Shown: positions 17,255 through 25,851 of the stretch, in pieces
Layout of the letters: each line of letters opens with the position of its first letter
Position numbering within the stretch: the first letter of the stretch is position 1
DNA from: an uncultured bacterium
GTDB taxonomy: Bacteria > Elusimicrobiota > Elusimicrobia > Elusimicrobiales > Elusimicrobiaceae
Assembly: GCA_949294085.1 (NCBI GenBank)
Contig: CASFFX010000003.1
Coordinates: 186,001 to 250,000 of the forward strand
Length of the DNA stretch: 64,000 nt
Direction of reading: 5' to 3'
Made by a program: the position numbers and the translations under genes
Notes under the pieces: generated by a model
Seen by the model: only the letters and a program-made list of their open reading frames with translations
The model's database searches: none
What the model was told of the DNA's origin: nothing

Positions 17255-17728
17255 TTATTTATATTCCAATTTGACCAATTTGTATTTTTTGGGTCCGCGG
17301 GGCAAAATGGCTTCAAACGTTTCGCCTTCTTTTTTGCCCAACACCCCGTTAGCCAACGGCGATTTAACGGACAAAAGCCCTTTTTCCGGGTTGGATTCCA
17401 TAGACCCGACCAGCGTGTAGGTAAATTCAATATTGGCGGCCAAGTCTTTAATCGTTACGGTCGCGCCGATGCGCGCTTCGCTTTTATCCACCGTCAAGTC
17501 ATCGGTAATCTGCGCGTTGCGCAGGCGGATTTCCAATTCCTGGATGCGGATTAACGTTTCCGTTTGTTTTTCCTTCGCCGCGTGATATTCGGCGTTTTCC
17601 TTCAAATCGCCCTGCGCGGCGGCTTCGCCGATTTCGTTAGACAGCTGGGCTTTTAAGTTTTTCAAATCTTTCAGCTCGTTTACCAGAGCTTCGTATTTTT
17701 TGCGGCTTACGTAAAATGGTTCTCCCAT
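17255..17728 (-). CDS. greA: Transcription elongation factor GreA
   Basis: GreA rescues backtracked RNA polymerase by stimulating cleavage of the nascent RNA. The 157-residue length is standard. The N-terminal coiled coil contains the signature GDLKENAEYHAAKE with the acidic tip, and the C-terminal FKBP-like domain has GATVTIKDL and SPLANGVLGKKEGE. AAGGAG precedes ATG 17728. The gene is monocistronic, divergent from the exported protease gene and closed by its own terminator. Confidence 0.97.
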   Translation of the reverse strand: MGEPFYVSRKKYEALVNELKDLKNLKAQLSNEIGEAAAQGDLKENAEYHAAKEKQTETLIRIQELEIRLRNAQITDDLTVDKSEARIGATVTIKDLAANIEFTYTLVGSMESNPEKGLLSVKSPLANGVLGKKEGETFEAILPRGPKKYKLVKLEYK

Positions 17729-17811
17729 AACAGTTACTCCTTAAATACCTACAACACTAAGTGTACTATTTATCCGCTTGCATTTCAACGCCCCCCAGGC
17801 TTTTCATTTAT

Positions 17812-17827
17812 TGCTATAATCTGAAAT
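17812..17827 (+). promoter_or_regulatory. Extended -10 promoter of the exported protease gene, leaderless
   Basis: TGC plus a perfect TATAAT (17815-17820), seven bases before ATG 17828. No Shine-Dalgarno. Confidence 0.8.
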
Positions 17828-18583
17828 ATGAAGAAGGTTTGCACCCTTGGACTGATTCTTTGCTGGGCCGTTCTCCCCGCGGCGGCGCAGAACAATCACG
17901 TATTAATTGCCGAGAAAAACGCCCCGGCCGTGGTGGCCGTCAACGTGGCCAAAAAAGACGGCTCCACCTTTACCGGGACGGGCTTTGTCGTAACGCCGGA
18001 CGGGCTGATTGCCACCAGCCGCCACGTGCCCGAAGACGCCCTATACGTCAACATTACCTTTAACAACGGGGCCGTATCGGGTGAGGCCGTTACCGTAGCC
18101 GCGGCCGGCAATGTGGACTTGGCATTGCTCAAAATCCAAGCCCGCAATTTGCCTTACGTTACGCTGGGGGACTCTTCCAAAGTACGCCCCGGGGAAACGA
18201 TTACCGTCATCGGCAATCCGCGCCGCCTGCAAAACACCATTTCTTCGGGGCTGATCAGCCAAGTACGCAAAAAAGCGGACGGCGTCATCTGGCACCAAAT
18301 CAGCGCCCCCATTTCCCCCAGTTCCAGCGGAAGCCCCGTTTTTAACGCGCAAGGGGAAGTGATTTCCGTCGCTTTCGCCAGTTACGAAGGGGAAGGCAAC
18401 CAAAACCTCAATTTTTCCGTCCCGTCCAATTATCTGAAGGACTTAATCACCGCGGCCGGCTACACCTTGCCCGCTCCGTCCACAACAACGGCCGCACCGT
18501 CCCCCACATACTCACAAAACGCTTTTGTGGCGCATCTGCAAAAGTCGTGGGAGATTTTGAAAAATCTCTTCCGCAAATCCTAA
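17828..18583 (+). CDS. Exported trypsin-fold serine protease (HtrA-like, no PDZ domain)
   Basis: A signal peptide (residues 1-20, ending AAAQ) precedes a chymotrypsin-fold domain. The catalytic triad is visible: His in ATSRHV, Asp in GNVDLALLK, and Ser in PSSSGSPVFN. The serine motif differs from the usual GNSGGP of DegP but is seen in related stand-alone proteases. The 251 residues leave no room for a PDZ domain; the C-terminal 45 residues are Thr/Pro/Ser-rich and then helical. Likely a periplasmic or secreted quality-control protease. The message should be leaderless. Confidence 0.88.
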   Translation: MKKVCTLGLILCWAVLPAAAQNNHVLIAEKNAPAVVAVNVAKKDGSTFTGTGFVVTPDGLIATSRHVPEDALYVNITFNNGAVSGEAVTVAAAGNVDLALLKIQARNLPYVTLGDSSKVRPGETITVIGNPRRLQNTISSGLISQVRKKADGVIWHQISAPISPSSSGSPVFNAQGEVISVAFASYEGEGNQNLNFSVPSNYLKDLITAAGYTLPAPSTTTAAPSPTYSQNAFVAHLQKSWEILKNLFRKS

Positions 18584-18652
18584 GCTGCAGGCCTTGAAAA
18601 TTTCGCCGTAAACGGGTAAACTATCTCTATAAACCGGATTCGGGCGCGGCAA

Positions 18653-18686
18653 TAACCCGCGGCCTGAGCCGGGGGATTTTTATTAT
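18653..18686 (+). terminator. Probable terminator after the protease gene
   Basis: CCCGCGGC and GCCGGGGG form a stem with one mismatch, then ATTTTTATTATTT. It lies only 15 bases before the next ATG. A TATAAA at 18628-18633 could start a transcript upstream of it, so an attenuator role is also possible. Confidence 0.5.
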
Positions 18687-18700
18687 TTAGCGGAGCCCGT

Positions 18701-20629
18701 ATGAAGAAAACCGTCGGTAAAATTCTATTATTTTTGGTTTGTTTGGCTTTAGTGGTCTTTTTATTGCTTCCTTTTTTGCAAACGCCCGCACCCCAAACGC
18801 CGGTCCCCTCGGCTTCCGCCCAAGCCACGCCCCAAATTTTTACGTCCAACCCGCTGACCGCGTTGGTGAACCGTATTGCCCGCTTTTTTAGAGCTTCTTC
18901 CAAGGCGGCTCCTTCGGCTAAGCCCCAACTGACCGACCAACAAGTTAAGGAACAGTTTGGCACCCCGCAAGGTGAGCCCGCCTATGCCGACGCCCGCGCC
19001 GCCCAAAACTACATCTCCACCGAGCAAACGCCTTCGGCCGGTTCGGCCCGCCGCTTCTCCAACGCCTATTTTCAAGACGATGAAGGCGAGTGGGTGCTCA
19101 TCCAGCAAAAAGCGCCGGAATTAAGCGCTCCCGGTATGCACGAAATCAACTCGCGGGATAATGCCTACGATACGTACGTTCGGCAGGAACGGGCCGCCCG
19201 GTTCACGCCGGTCGCCCGCAGTACACAGCCCAAAGAGGAAGTGCCCGATTCCAAATTGGCCCGGTTTTTTAACCCGATTAAGCGATTCTTTGGGTTTGGA
19301 ACGCCGGTAAAAAGCGTAACCTCGCCGGACATTTGGCAAAACGGCTCGGCCGCGCGGTTGGCCTCCTCGCAAGGGATGGGGCAGTCGCGCCGGGAAGGCG
19401 GGTCTTCCTTTGGCAATACGGGCGAGATAGACGTACCGATGCCTAGCACCTCCCTGCCGCAAGGAACGGCACAGGCGGAGCAAACCTCCCTGCTGGCCTA
19501 CCTGGACCCGGATCAGGCCCTGAACGAAATTTCCGACTTTTTGGCCGATTCCAAATATCCTTCCCCGAAAACGAGCGAAGAACGCCAGCAAAAAGAAAAA
19601 TACCGCAGCCAACGCCGTGAAGAAGCCAAAGAATATTTCATTTCCCGCACGCAGGAACGCCTCAACCGTTTGGCCGCCGGGCAGGAACCGCAGGATGAAA
19701 TGCGCAATATCCTTACGCTGGGCTGCACCAACAAAGCCCCCCGCTCCGTAAAGAGCGACTCCTGCACGATGGACGAATCCTATCCGTCGGCTTCGGCGCA
19801 GGGGCTGCGTGCCACGCAGGAAAAGAACAAAGCCGTTTTCTTCCAGAAAACGCAAAAACAGCTCCCCCCTGTTTCCATTACGCCCATCATCGGCAAAGCC
19901 ACCGAGGTCCCGATTGATATTGACCCGGAAATGGACGCCGAAGCTTACGTGAAAACGATGGAAATTTACGAATTTATGCTGCAAAATGGCGCCTGCAAAA
20001 AAGGCGATTGCTATTGGGTAGCCAACAACGACCCCAACAACACCGAGTTGGCCGACTCCGTCAACGCGACGGGCGCCGTTTTCAAAGGCGACCCGCTGGG
20101 CAAATACGAACAAATCCAGCAGGATTTTACCGCCTATAAAATGGCCCAGCTGCCCGACGCGACCGAAGAAGCCAGGCAAGCCATTGAAAAACAGGCCGCC
20201 CAATTTACCCCGCCCTATATTCTCTATACCAAAGAGAATTTGCAGGAACTGCAGGCCGAAAACCGCGAAGCCCTCCGCCAGCGTAATCAAAAAGGCGGTA
20301 CGGCCCTGTATGCTCTTTCGGCCCCGATTGGCAAGCAGTTAAGCGAGGATTTGGACTCCACCATTTTCTTCTATGGAAAGGACGACTCGCTCATCAACGC
20401 CGACACGCACCCCACCTTTGTGGAGCGTTCCGCCGCCATGACCAACGACTTGGCCGACCAAATTCAATTTTACGAACAAGTCGTGCAGGAAATGAAGCGC
20501 AACGCCGCGCGTGAAGTGGTGGAAAGCCGCACCCGCAGTGCCGCGCAAGCCATTGAAAAACAAGCCCGGCAGGAGCGCCGCGCTTTTGACAAAGGCAACT
20601 CCCTGGGCCGCACGGAACGCGGCCGCTGA
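18701..20629 (+). CDS. Large membrane-anchored protein of unknown function
   Basis: The 642-residue protein has one N-terminal hydrophobic helix (residues 5-26), then a Pro/Ala/Gln-rich linker. Two short amphipathic stretches resemble each other: LTALVNRIARFFRASS and SKLARFFNPIKRFFGFG. Central charged helices follow, then two Cys pairs (GCTNKAPRSVKSDSC and ACKKGDC), a helical region, and a very basic C-terminal coiled coil. The cysteine pairs suggest an oxidising, periplasmic location. I recognise no domain. GGAG precedes the ATG and a strong terminator follows. Probably an Elusimicrobiota-restricted envelope protein, which is inference. Confidence 0.75.
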   Translation: MKKTVGKILLFLVCLALVVFLLLPFLQTPAPQTPVPSASAQATPQIFTSNPLTALVNRIARFFRASSKAAPSAKPQLTDQQVKEQFGTPQGEPAYADARAAQNYISTEQTPSAGSARRFSNAYFQDDEGEWVLIQQKAPELSAPGMHEINSRDNAYDTYVRQERAARFTPVARSTQPKEEVPDSKLARFFNPIKRFFGFGTPVKSVTSPDIWQNGSAARLASSQGMGQSRREGGSSFGNTGEIDVPMPSTSLPQGTAQAEQTSLLAYLDPDQALNEISDFLADSKYPSPKTSEERQQKEKYRSQRREEAKEYFISRTQERLNRLAAGQEPQDEMRNILTLGCTNKAPRSVKSDSCTMDESYPSASAQGLRATQEKNKAVFFQKTQKQLPPVSITPIIGKATEVPIDIDPEMDAEAYVKTMEIYEFMLQNGACKKGDCYWVANNDPNNTELADSVNATGAVFKGDPLGKYEQIQQDFTAYKMAQLPDATEEARQAIEKQAAQFTPPYILYTKENLQELQAENREALRQRNQKGGTALYALSAPIGKQLSEDLDSTIFFYGKDDSLINADTHPTFVERSAAMTNDLADQIQFYEQVVQEMKRNAAREVVESRTRSAAQAIEKQARQERRAFDKGNSLGRTERGR

Positions 20630-20660
20630 GCAAAATTTTAACCGAAAGTTTTTGGTTCCT

Positions 20661-20694
20661 GCCGCCCGCAGCCGCGGGCGGCGGTTTCTTTTCT
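20661..20694 (+). terminator. Intrinsic terminator
   Basis: GCCGCCCGC and GCGGGCGGC form a nine-pair stem with loop AGCC, followed by a T-rich tract. Confidence 0.88.
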
Positions 20695-20707
20695 GCCCAA
20701 AAACGGG

Positions 20708-20713
20708 TATAAT
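20708..20713 (+). promoter_or_regulatory. -10 element of the six-gene envelope operon
   Basis: Perfect TATAAT predicting a start near 20720 and a leader of about 58 bases before ATG 20778. Confidence 0.6.
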
Positions 20714-20735
20714 TTCTAGAGTGGTCTCACGCGCG

Positions 20736-20749
20736 CCCGTACGTACGGG
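20736..20749. promoter_or_regulatory. Perfect 14-base palindrome in the leader of the envelope operon
   Basis: CCCGTACGTACGGG lies about 16 bases after the predicted transcription start. It is too T-poor downstream to be a terminator. As DNA it could bind a dimeric regulator; as RNA it would fold into a five-pair hairpin that may protect the 5' end. Confidence 0.45.
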
Positions 20750-20777
20750 GCAATTCTAGGAACAAGGAGCCTTCTGC

Positions 20778-21335
20778 ATGAAAAAACTGTTTTTTTGTTT
20801 ATTGGCCGTTTCGGGTGTGTTGCTGGCCGGCTGTCATCAGGAAAAACAAGAATCTCCCTATAACCGTACCGACGACAAACAAGATTACGAGCGCTTGTTA
20901 AATACGCATGTGTTTGCCGCCTGCCAAAATGCGGGCAAGCCCTATGCGCTCTATTCGCTGGCCACGCTGAACAAACGCCCCTCGGATGACGACCCGCGCT
21001 ATAAAGTTACGTTTATCAACGGCCCGTGCGACGGCGAGACCATTTGGACGACCGACGTCCTGCTGAAAACCGCCCCCGTAGGCGCCGAACCGCTGCCCAA
21101 AGGCCGCGTGCTGCTGCGCAACTTCTGGAACCCGCAGGACCCGTACGACCAGGAAAAAGCCGACCGCTGGAATAAGGGCGTCGTAAGCAGTTCCGAGCGG
21201 CTGGACCAAGGCATTGTGGATTTGGAATTTCCGCGCGACCGCAACGATTTTATACCCGCGCGCGAAGGCGTCTATTTGCATAACGTACGCTACGTCATCA
21301 AACCGGAAGTAAAAGACGTGCGCGTCTTTTTATAA
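20778..21335 (+). CDS. Lipoprotein of unknown function
   Basis: This 185-residue protein carries a lipoprotein signal (lipobox LLAGC, Cys at residue 19). The rest is soluble and charged with two further cysteines, in FAACQNAG and NGPCDGE, which could form a disulphide. No recognised domain. AAGGAG precedes the ATG. It heads an operon of envelope genes (beta-barrel, HAMP protein, TolC-like channel, patatin, TPR lipoprotein), so it probably sits in the outer or inner membrane facing the periplasm. Confidence 0.78.
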   Translation: MKKLFFCLLAVSGVLLAGCHQEKQESPYNRTDDKQDYERLLNTHVFAACQNAGKPYALYSLATLNKRPSDDDPRYKVTFINGPCDGETIWTTDVLLKTAPVGAEPLPKGRVLLRNFWNPQDPYDQEKADRWNKGVVSSSERLDQGIVDLEFPRDRNDFIPAREGVYLHNVRYVIKPEVKDVRVFL

Positions 21336-21359
21336 TTCATACACAGAGGAAACCGCATC

Positions 21360-22079
21360 ATGAAAAAAATAGTTATTTTGTTGGCTTGTGTCTTTTTCCC
21401 GTTCGCTTTGCAGGCGGCCGCGGGCGACCCTATCAGCCTGGAAACGACGATTATTGACGTCCCCACCGCCGAAACTTTTGACCGCTACCAGGCCTCCTTC
21501 CTCACCCGCGCCTACGACCACGGCACGCTGATGGAAAGCATTGATTTTGGCGTTTACCCCCGCATTAACATTGGCGTAAGCGTAGCCATACACGAGCTGG
21601 TAGGCTCTTCCGACGATGTACGCGTGTTGGATCCGGATTTCCAGGTAAAATGGAAAATTTTTGACGGCAACTTGTACCTGCCGGCCATTGCCATCGGCTA
21701 CGACGGCCGACGCTACGGCTACGGCTACAACGACCAGCGCATCTTCAACGATTCCGACGATTATTTGGACGACCGCAAAGGCGGCTATCTTACTTTCTCG
21801 CGCGAAATCATTTTCCCCGGCTTAAACGCCACGGCGGGGCTGAACCTGTCGGACTGGAAAAGCTTGTATTGGTTTACCGGGATGTATTACACGCTGGCCG
21901 ATAAAGTAAGCTTCTTGGCCGAGTGGGACAATATCCGCAACGTCCGCGATTCCCGCCTGAATTTGGGCGCGCGCTTTTATTTGCTTCCTTCCCTGGCGTT
22001 GGACGCCGCCGTGCGCCGCATCGGCCGCGGGGACGAAAGCGAACGCATTATCCAACTGCGCTACGTAACCAATTTTTAA
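21360..22079 (+). CDS. Predicted outer-membrane beta-barrel protein
   Basis: A signal peptide (cleavage after LQAAA) is followed by about 220 residues of alternating strands rich in Tyr, Gly and Asp, such as YDGRRYGYGY, GRINIGVSVAIHE-like and LNLGARFYLLPSL segments. The last residues, IQLRYVTNF, end in Phe, the typical C-terminal signal for insertion by the BAM complex. These features point to a small outer-membrane barrel, possibly of the YjbH/lipopolysaccharide-associated type, but I cannot assign a family. GAGGAAAC stands before the start. Confidence 0.72.
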   Translation: MKKIVILLACVFFPFALQAAAGDPISLETTIIDVPTAETFDRYQASFLTRAYDHGTLMESIDFGVYPRINIGVSVAIHELVGSSDDVRVLDPDFQVKWKIFDGNLYLPAIAIGYDGRRYGYGYNDQRIFNDSDDYLDDRKGGYLTFSREIIFPGLNATAGLNLSDWKSLYWFTGMYYTLADKVSFLAEWDNIRNVRDSRLNLGARFYLLPSLALDAAVRRIGRGDESERIIQLRYVTNF

Positions 22080-22088
22080 GAGGTATTT

Positions 22089-22553
22089 ATGAACGAACCG
22101 TCCGCACCGCAGGCCCAGCAGCCGCAATTTAACAGAAGAACGATTTTTATCAAAAAAAATCTGCAGATTCGCTACATGATGCTGATGATTATGAGCGTGC
22201 TGTGCGGGCTGGCCATTATGACCTTTGAACTGACGGCCACCTTAAACGACTTGTTTGACAACTACCCCGTTTTAATGCAACCTATCTACGACGAATTCCT
22301 CCCCGTGGCGGCCGGATTTTTCTACAAAATTGCCATTTATTTGCTGTTCGTCGTCATCATTTCCGCCATTCTTTCCCATAAAATGGCGGGCCCCGTGTAC
22401 CGCTTTGAACAAACCTGCCGCGAAATTGCGCAGGGGGATTTTTCCAAGCGGGTGCATTTGCGCCAAGGGGACCAACTGATGGACTTGCAAACCGAATTTA
22501 ACAAAATGATGGACCGCGTGGAAGCGGAAATCAAAAAAACGAAGCACGAGTAA
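22089..22553 (+). CDS. Two-helix membrane protein with a stand-alone HAMP domain
   Basis: The 154 residues have two membrane helices (about 30-50 and 75-97) flanking a short periplasmic loop of about 30 residues. A HAMP linker follows from residue 98 (KMAGPVYRFEQTCREIAQGDFSKRV) to 150. HAMP domains normally relay signals to kinase, cyclase or chemotaxis output domains, but here the protein simply ends. It may act by partnering with another protein, or regulate the neighbouring envelope genes or the TolC-dependent process. Such short HAMP-only proteins are seen in several phyla without assigned roles. Confidence 0.82.
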   Translation: MNEPSAPQAQQPQFNRRTIFIKKNLQIRYMMLMIMSVLCGLAIMTFELTATLNDLFDNYPVLMQPIYDEFLPVAAGFFYKIAIYLLFVVIISAILSHKMAGPVYRFEQTCREIAQGDFSKRVHLRQGDQLMDLQTEFNKMMDRVEAEIKKTKHE

Positions 22554-22563
22554 CGGGGGGTGT

Positions 22564-23868
22564 ATGAAAAAAGTAGGAGCGCTTTTGCTGGCTTTTATGC
22601 TATGCGCGCCGGCCGTGTTTGCACAAAAAGAATACGGACTGAAATTTTCCAGCTTGGTTAACGATAATCTTACCTTGGAAAACGCAATCCGCCTGGGATT
22701 GGAAAACAGCACCGATTTTCTGACGGCCAAACAAGACATCATCATTGCGGAACAGAAAGTAAACGAAGCCAAGTTCCGCTATCTGCCGCAATTTTCCGTA
22801 CAGGGCACGGCCACCTTGTACGATCTGGACTATCCGATGGTGTTGCCGGACTCGGTAGCCAACCGATTTCTGCCCGGCAACGGCCTCTACGGCGACAAAG
22901 ACCAATTTTACGGCGTGGGCATTACCGCCACGCAATACCTGTATTCCGGCGGACGCATTAACGGCACGCTCAAAATGGCGCGCGCCAACTTAAAACAAGT
23001 GCAAAGCCGCTACGAAATTGTAAAAAATCAGGTCGTGCTCAATATCAAAAAATCCTTTTCGCAGCTCTTGTATGCGCAATACAATGCCAAATTAACGCAG
23101 GAAGTATGGGCCTTGGCGGAAAAGTGGTATCCGCGGCCGTCCGGCGATTTATGGACCAAAATCCGCATCCGCGCCCTGCTGGCGGATTTGTCCACCTCGC
23201 GCAATCAAGCCCAGAGCGAACTGAAAAAAGCCCAGCTGGCCATGCTGGTCAGTCTCAATAAAGAGCTCAACGCCCGTATCACGATTCAAGGGGATTTTTC
23301 CCCCGTAAAAACGGACTGGGACCTGCCCCACATGAGCTTGTGGGCCATGGAATTCCGCCCGGAATTAAAATCCGCCATTTACGCGTTGGAAGCCGATAAC
23401 ATCGCCATTGACTTGGCCCTCTCCAAACGCTATCCGGACATCATCTTAAACGCTTCTTACGAAAAACTGGGGGTGGACACGTTAAACGACGTGAACAAAC
23501 AAGTCTCGCTGGCGTTCCGCCTGCCGATTCCGTATAACCTTTCCGAACAAATTGCCGAAAAGAAGGCCAGCCAGCAAAAAAGTGCGCTTCGCCGCTCTTC
23601 CATTGAGGACAAAATCCGCGTGCAAGTGGCGGAAAGCTTTGAAAATATGATGTTCTGGCAGCAGGAAGTGCTGGACCGCCAAGCCGCGTACGAGGAGTTA
23701 AATAAACTCCTGGCCCAGGCCGCGCACGACAAAACCCAAACGGGCACCGCCCCGCTGGAAGGCTTGCAGGATTATCTGAAAGCCGCCCAAGGCTACTTTC
23801 AGGCCGTGCGCAACAACCACATGGCTAAGGCGGACTTGGAATGGGCCATCGGCCAGGATTTAGAATGA
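22564..23868 (+). CDS. TolC-like outer-membrane channel protein
   Basis: 434 residues with a signal peptide (cleavage after VFAQ) and the two-fold repeat of long amphipathic helices and strands typical of the outer membrane efflux protein family. Recognisable parts are LTLENAIRLGLENS at the start of the first helix, TQYLYSGGRINGTLKMA, and the second half's KRYPDIILNASYEKLG and AFRLPIPYNL. The protein would trimerise to a tunnel across the outer membrane and periplasm. No inner-membrane pump or adaptor is adjacent; the downstream patatin overlaps its stop codon (ATGA), so the two are coupled. Confidence 0.9.
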   Translation: MKKVGALLLAFMLCAPAVFAQKEYGLKFSSLVNDNLTLENAIRLGLENSTDFLTAKQDIIIAEQKVNEAKFRYLPQFSVQGTATLYDLDYPMVLPDSVANRFLPGNGLYGDKDQFYGVGITATQYLYSGGRINGTLKMARANLKQVQSRYEIVKNQVVLNIKKSFSQLLYAQYNAKLTQEVWALAEKWYPRPSGDLWTKIRIRALLADLSTSRNQAQSELKKAQLAMLVSLNKELNARITIQGDFSPVKTDWDLPHMSLWAMEFRPELKSAIYALEADNIAIDLALSKRYPDIILNASYEKLGVDTLNDVNKQVSLAFRLPIPYNLSEQIAEKKASQQKSALRRSSIEDKIRVQVAESFENMMFWQQEVLDRQAAYEELNKLLAQAAHDKTQTGTAPLEGLQDYLKAAQGYFQAVRNNHMAKADLEWAIGQDLE

Positions 23869-24839
23869 AAAACACGCTCTCTCAGCAGCTGCTGCGCGGG
23901 TTGCTGGCGGCCGTAGGGCTGGCGGTATGGGCTTGGCCGGCCGGGGCCCTCCCCGTGCAGACAGACGATGAAATCTTGCGCGATTTTATGTGGGGCCGTT
24001 TTACGTCCCTGCCGCAGCAGGAACGCCCCAAAATCGGGCTGGCGCTTTCGGCCGGCGGCGTGCGCGGTTTTGCGCATGTGGGCGTGCTGGAAGTGCTGGA
24101 CAACGCCGGCGTGCCGATTGACATGCTGGCGGGGACATCCATGGGGTCGGTTGTCGGCTCGCTGTATGCGGCGGGACTTCCTACGGAAAGGCTGTGGGAA
24201 ATCAGCACGCATATGACGATGGACAAAATCACGCCCGATTTTAACGTCATGGGGCTGTTCCGCTTTTTATTTGCCCAAAAACTGCCGTCATCGGCTAATT
24301 TAGTCAATTTTTTTCACGAACAAATCGGCGACCTGCGCTTTGAGGACTTAAAAACCCCTTTTACCTGCTCCGCCATGGACATCAAAACCGGGGAACGGGT
24401 GGTGTTTAACTCCGGCCCCTTGGCCATTGCCGTACGCGCCAGCATGAATATCCCGGGCGTATTTGAGCCCGTGCAATACCGCCACCGGGCCTTGGTGGAC
24501 GGAGCCGTCGTGGACTATCTGCCGGTGGAATCCGTCAAACTGATGGGGGCCGACTACGTCATCGCTTCGGTTACCCCGCCGGATTTTGCTTCCACCACGC
24601 CGCAGTCCGTGGCTGCGTACCTGCTGCGCGTGGGGGACGTGCGCGGCGCCGCGATGATTGAAGAAGCGGCCCAGAAAGCCAACTTTGTACTGACCAACCG
24701 CGTGCTGGATACCGGCACGCTGGAGCTGGACAAACTGCAAAAAGCGGGCGAGGTGGGCATCCGGGAAGCCAACCGCCATTTGGGGGAACTGCAGGAGGAC
24801 ATCCTGCTGTTTGTAATGCCATATGTTTTCAAACCATAA
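23865..24839 (+). CDS. Exported patatin-like phospholipase
   Basis: A patatin/RssA-type lipid hydrolase with all family motifs: the oxyanion loop SAGGVRGFAH, the nucleophile elbow GTSMGS (Ser near residue 91), and the catalytic VDGAV aspartate. It starts at ATG 23865, which overlaps the TolC-like stop. The first 30 residues form a signal peptide (hydrophobic stretch then PAGALP), so the enzyme should be exported to the periplasm or beyond. Unlike PlpD-type patatins there is no C-terminal barrel. Its coupling to a TolC-like channel suggests secretion or phospholipid turnover at the outer membrane, which is inference. Confidence 0.9.
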   Translation: MKNTLSQQLLRGLLAAVGLAVWAWPAGALPVQTDDEILRDFMWGRFTSLPQQERPKIGLALSAGGVRGFAHVGVLEVLDNAGVPIDMLAGTSMGSVVGSLYAAGLPTERLWEISTHMTMDKITPDFNVMGLFRFLFAQKLPSSANLVNFFHEQIGDLRFEDLKTPFTCSAMDIKTGERVVFNSGPLAIAVRASMNIPGVFEPVQYRHRALVDGAVVDYLPVESVKLMGADYVIASVTPPDFASTTPQSVAAYLLRVGDVRGAAMIEEAAQKANFVLTNRVLDTGTLELDKLQKAGEVGIREANRHLGELQEDILLFVMPYVFKP

Positions 24840-25803
24840 AATACTGATTTTAACCGTCTGTGTATTGGGGCTGGGAGGCTGTTCGGCCACGCAAACGGGG
24901 CTGCTGGGCCTGGCGCCCGTAGGCGACCGAAAAGAATACGTCCAAGCGCGCGATTTGTATTCCGCCGGGGACTATCCCGAAGCAATTCGCCACCTGTCCG
25001 ACTATATTTACAAAACCAAAAACGTCAAGCGCCGCGAAGCCCGGGCTTACCGCCTGCTGGGGATGAGTTATGAACAACTGGGGCAGCTAAGCAAGGCGCT
25101 GGAAGTGTATTTGGAAGCGCTGGAATTTCACCCCCAAAACGTGCCGCTTTTGCTGGCCGCCGCCAGCCTGTACCAACGCACGGATTTGCTGGACCGTTCT
25201 ATTGAACTTTACGACCGGGTGCTGGCCGAGGAACCCAACAATTTGGAAGCGCTGGAAGGGCAAGGCGCCAATTACAGCAAAATGGGCTTCTATTCCAAAG
25301 CGCGGTCGTTCTATGACCAGTTTTTCGCTCTCAATCCTTCCGCCGCACCCATTTACCGTGCCCGCTACGCGGAAACTTTCCTGCGCCAACGCAATTATAA
25401 AGACGCGTTTATCCACATCACACTGGCGTTGGAGGAGGATAATACGTCTCCGGATTTTTGGCTTCTGAGCGCCAAAGCCGCCCGCGGCCTGGGCCGCCCA
25501 CAGGAAGCGCTGGCCAACTTAAACGCCGCCTTGCTGCTGGCCCCCCAGCGCCAGGATTTGCTGGCCAACAAAGCGCTCTGGCTGTATGAAAACGGCCGTT
25601 ACGAGCAATCCGCCCAAACCGCCCAGCAGATTTTGGCCAAAAAGCCCCACAATCAGCTGGCCCGGTTGATTATCGCCATGGACGATTATTACCTGGGCAA
25701 CAAACAGACCAGCCGCCAACTTATGGAAGAAATACTGGAAACCGAGCCGGACACTTTTACCGGCAAAGTAACGGCCAAACTGCTTAAGCAACTGCATTTC
25801 TAA
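24823..25803 (+). CDS. TPR-repeat lipoprotein
   Basis: 326 residues with a lipobox (GLGGC, Cys at residue 20) and then tetratricopeptide repeats from about residue 40 to the end, for example ALEVYLEALEFHPQN, SIELYDRVLAEEPNN and ALANLNAALLLAPQR. It is a helical protein-binding scaffold anchored in a membrane. The start overlaps the patatin gene by 17 bases. It is the last gene of the envelope operon, so it may organise the TolC/patatin components or a cell-wall complex. Confidence 0.87.
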   Translation: MFSNHKILILTVCVLGLGGCSATQTGLLGLAPVGDRKEYVQARDLYSAGDYPEAIRHLSDYIYKTKNVKRREARAYRLLGMSYEQLGQLSKALEVYLEALEFHPQNVPLLLAAASLYQRTDLLDRSIELYDRVLAEEPNNLEALEGQGANYSKMGFYSKARSFYDQFFALNPSAAPIYRARYAETFLRQRNYKDAFIHITLALEEDNTSPDFWLLSAKAARGLGRPQEALANLNAALLLAPQRQDLLANKALWLYENGRYEQSAQTAQQILAKKPHNQLARLIIAMDDYYLGNKQTSRQLMEEILETEPDTFTGKVTAKLLKQLHF

Positions 25804-25804
25804 C

Positions 25805-25836
25805 CAAAACGCCCCGCTAAAAAGCGGGGCGTTTTG
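25805..25836 (+). terminator. Intrinsic terminator, possibly bidirectional
   Basis: AAAACGCCCCGCT and AGCGGGGCGTTTT form a stem suited to ending the envelope operon. It also lies just past the end of the minus-strand TldE-like gene. Confidence 0.88.
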
Positions 25837-25851
25837 CAAAAGTATTTTTCG

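Noticed and set aside
19121..20290. A 389-codon minus-strand frame inside the 642-residue orphan gene
   Set aside because: I considered whether this strand is the real one. The plus frame has a membrane anchor, a ribosome binding site, a terminator and balanced composition; the minus frame is Gly/Phe/Arg-rich without a start signal.
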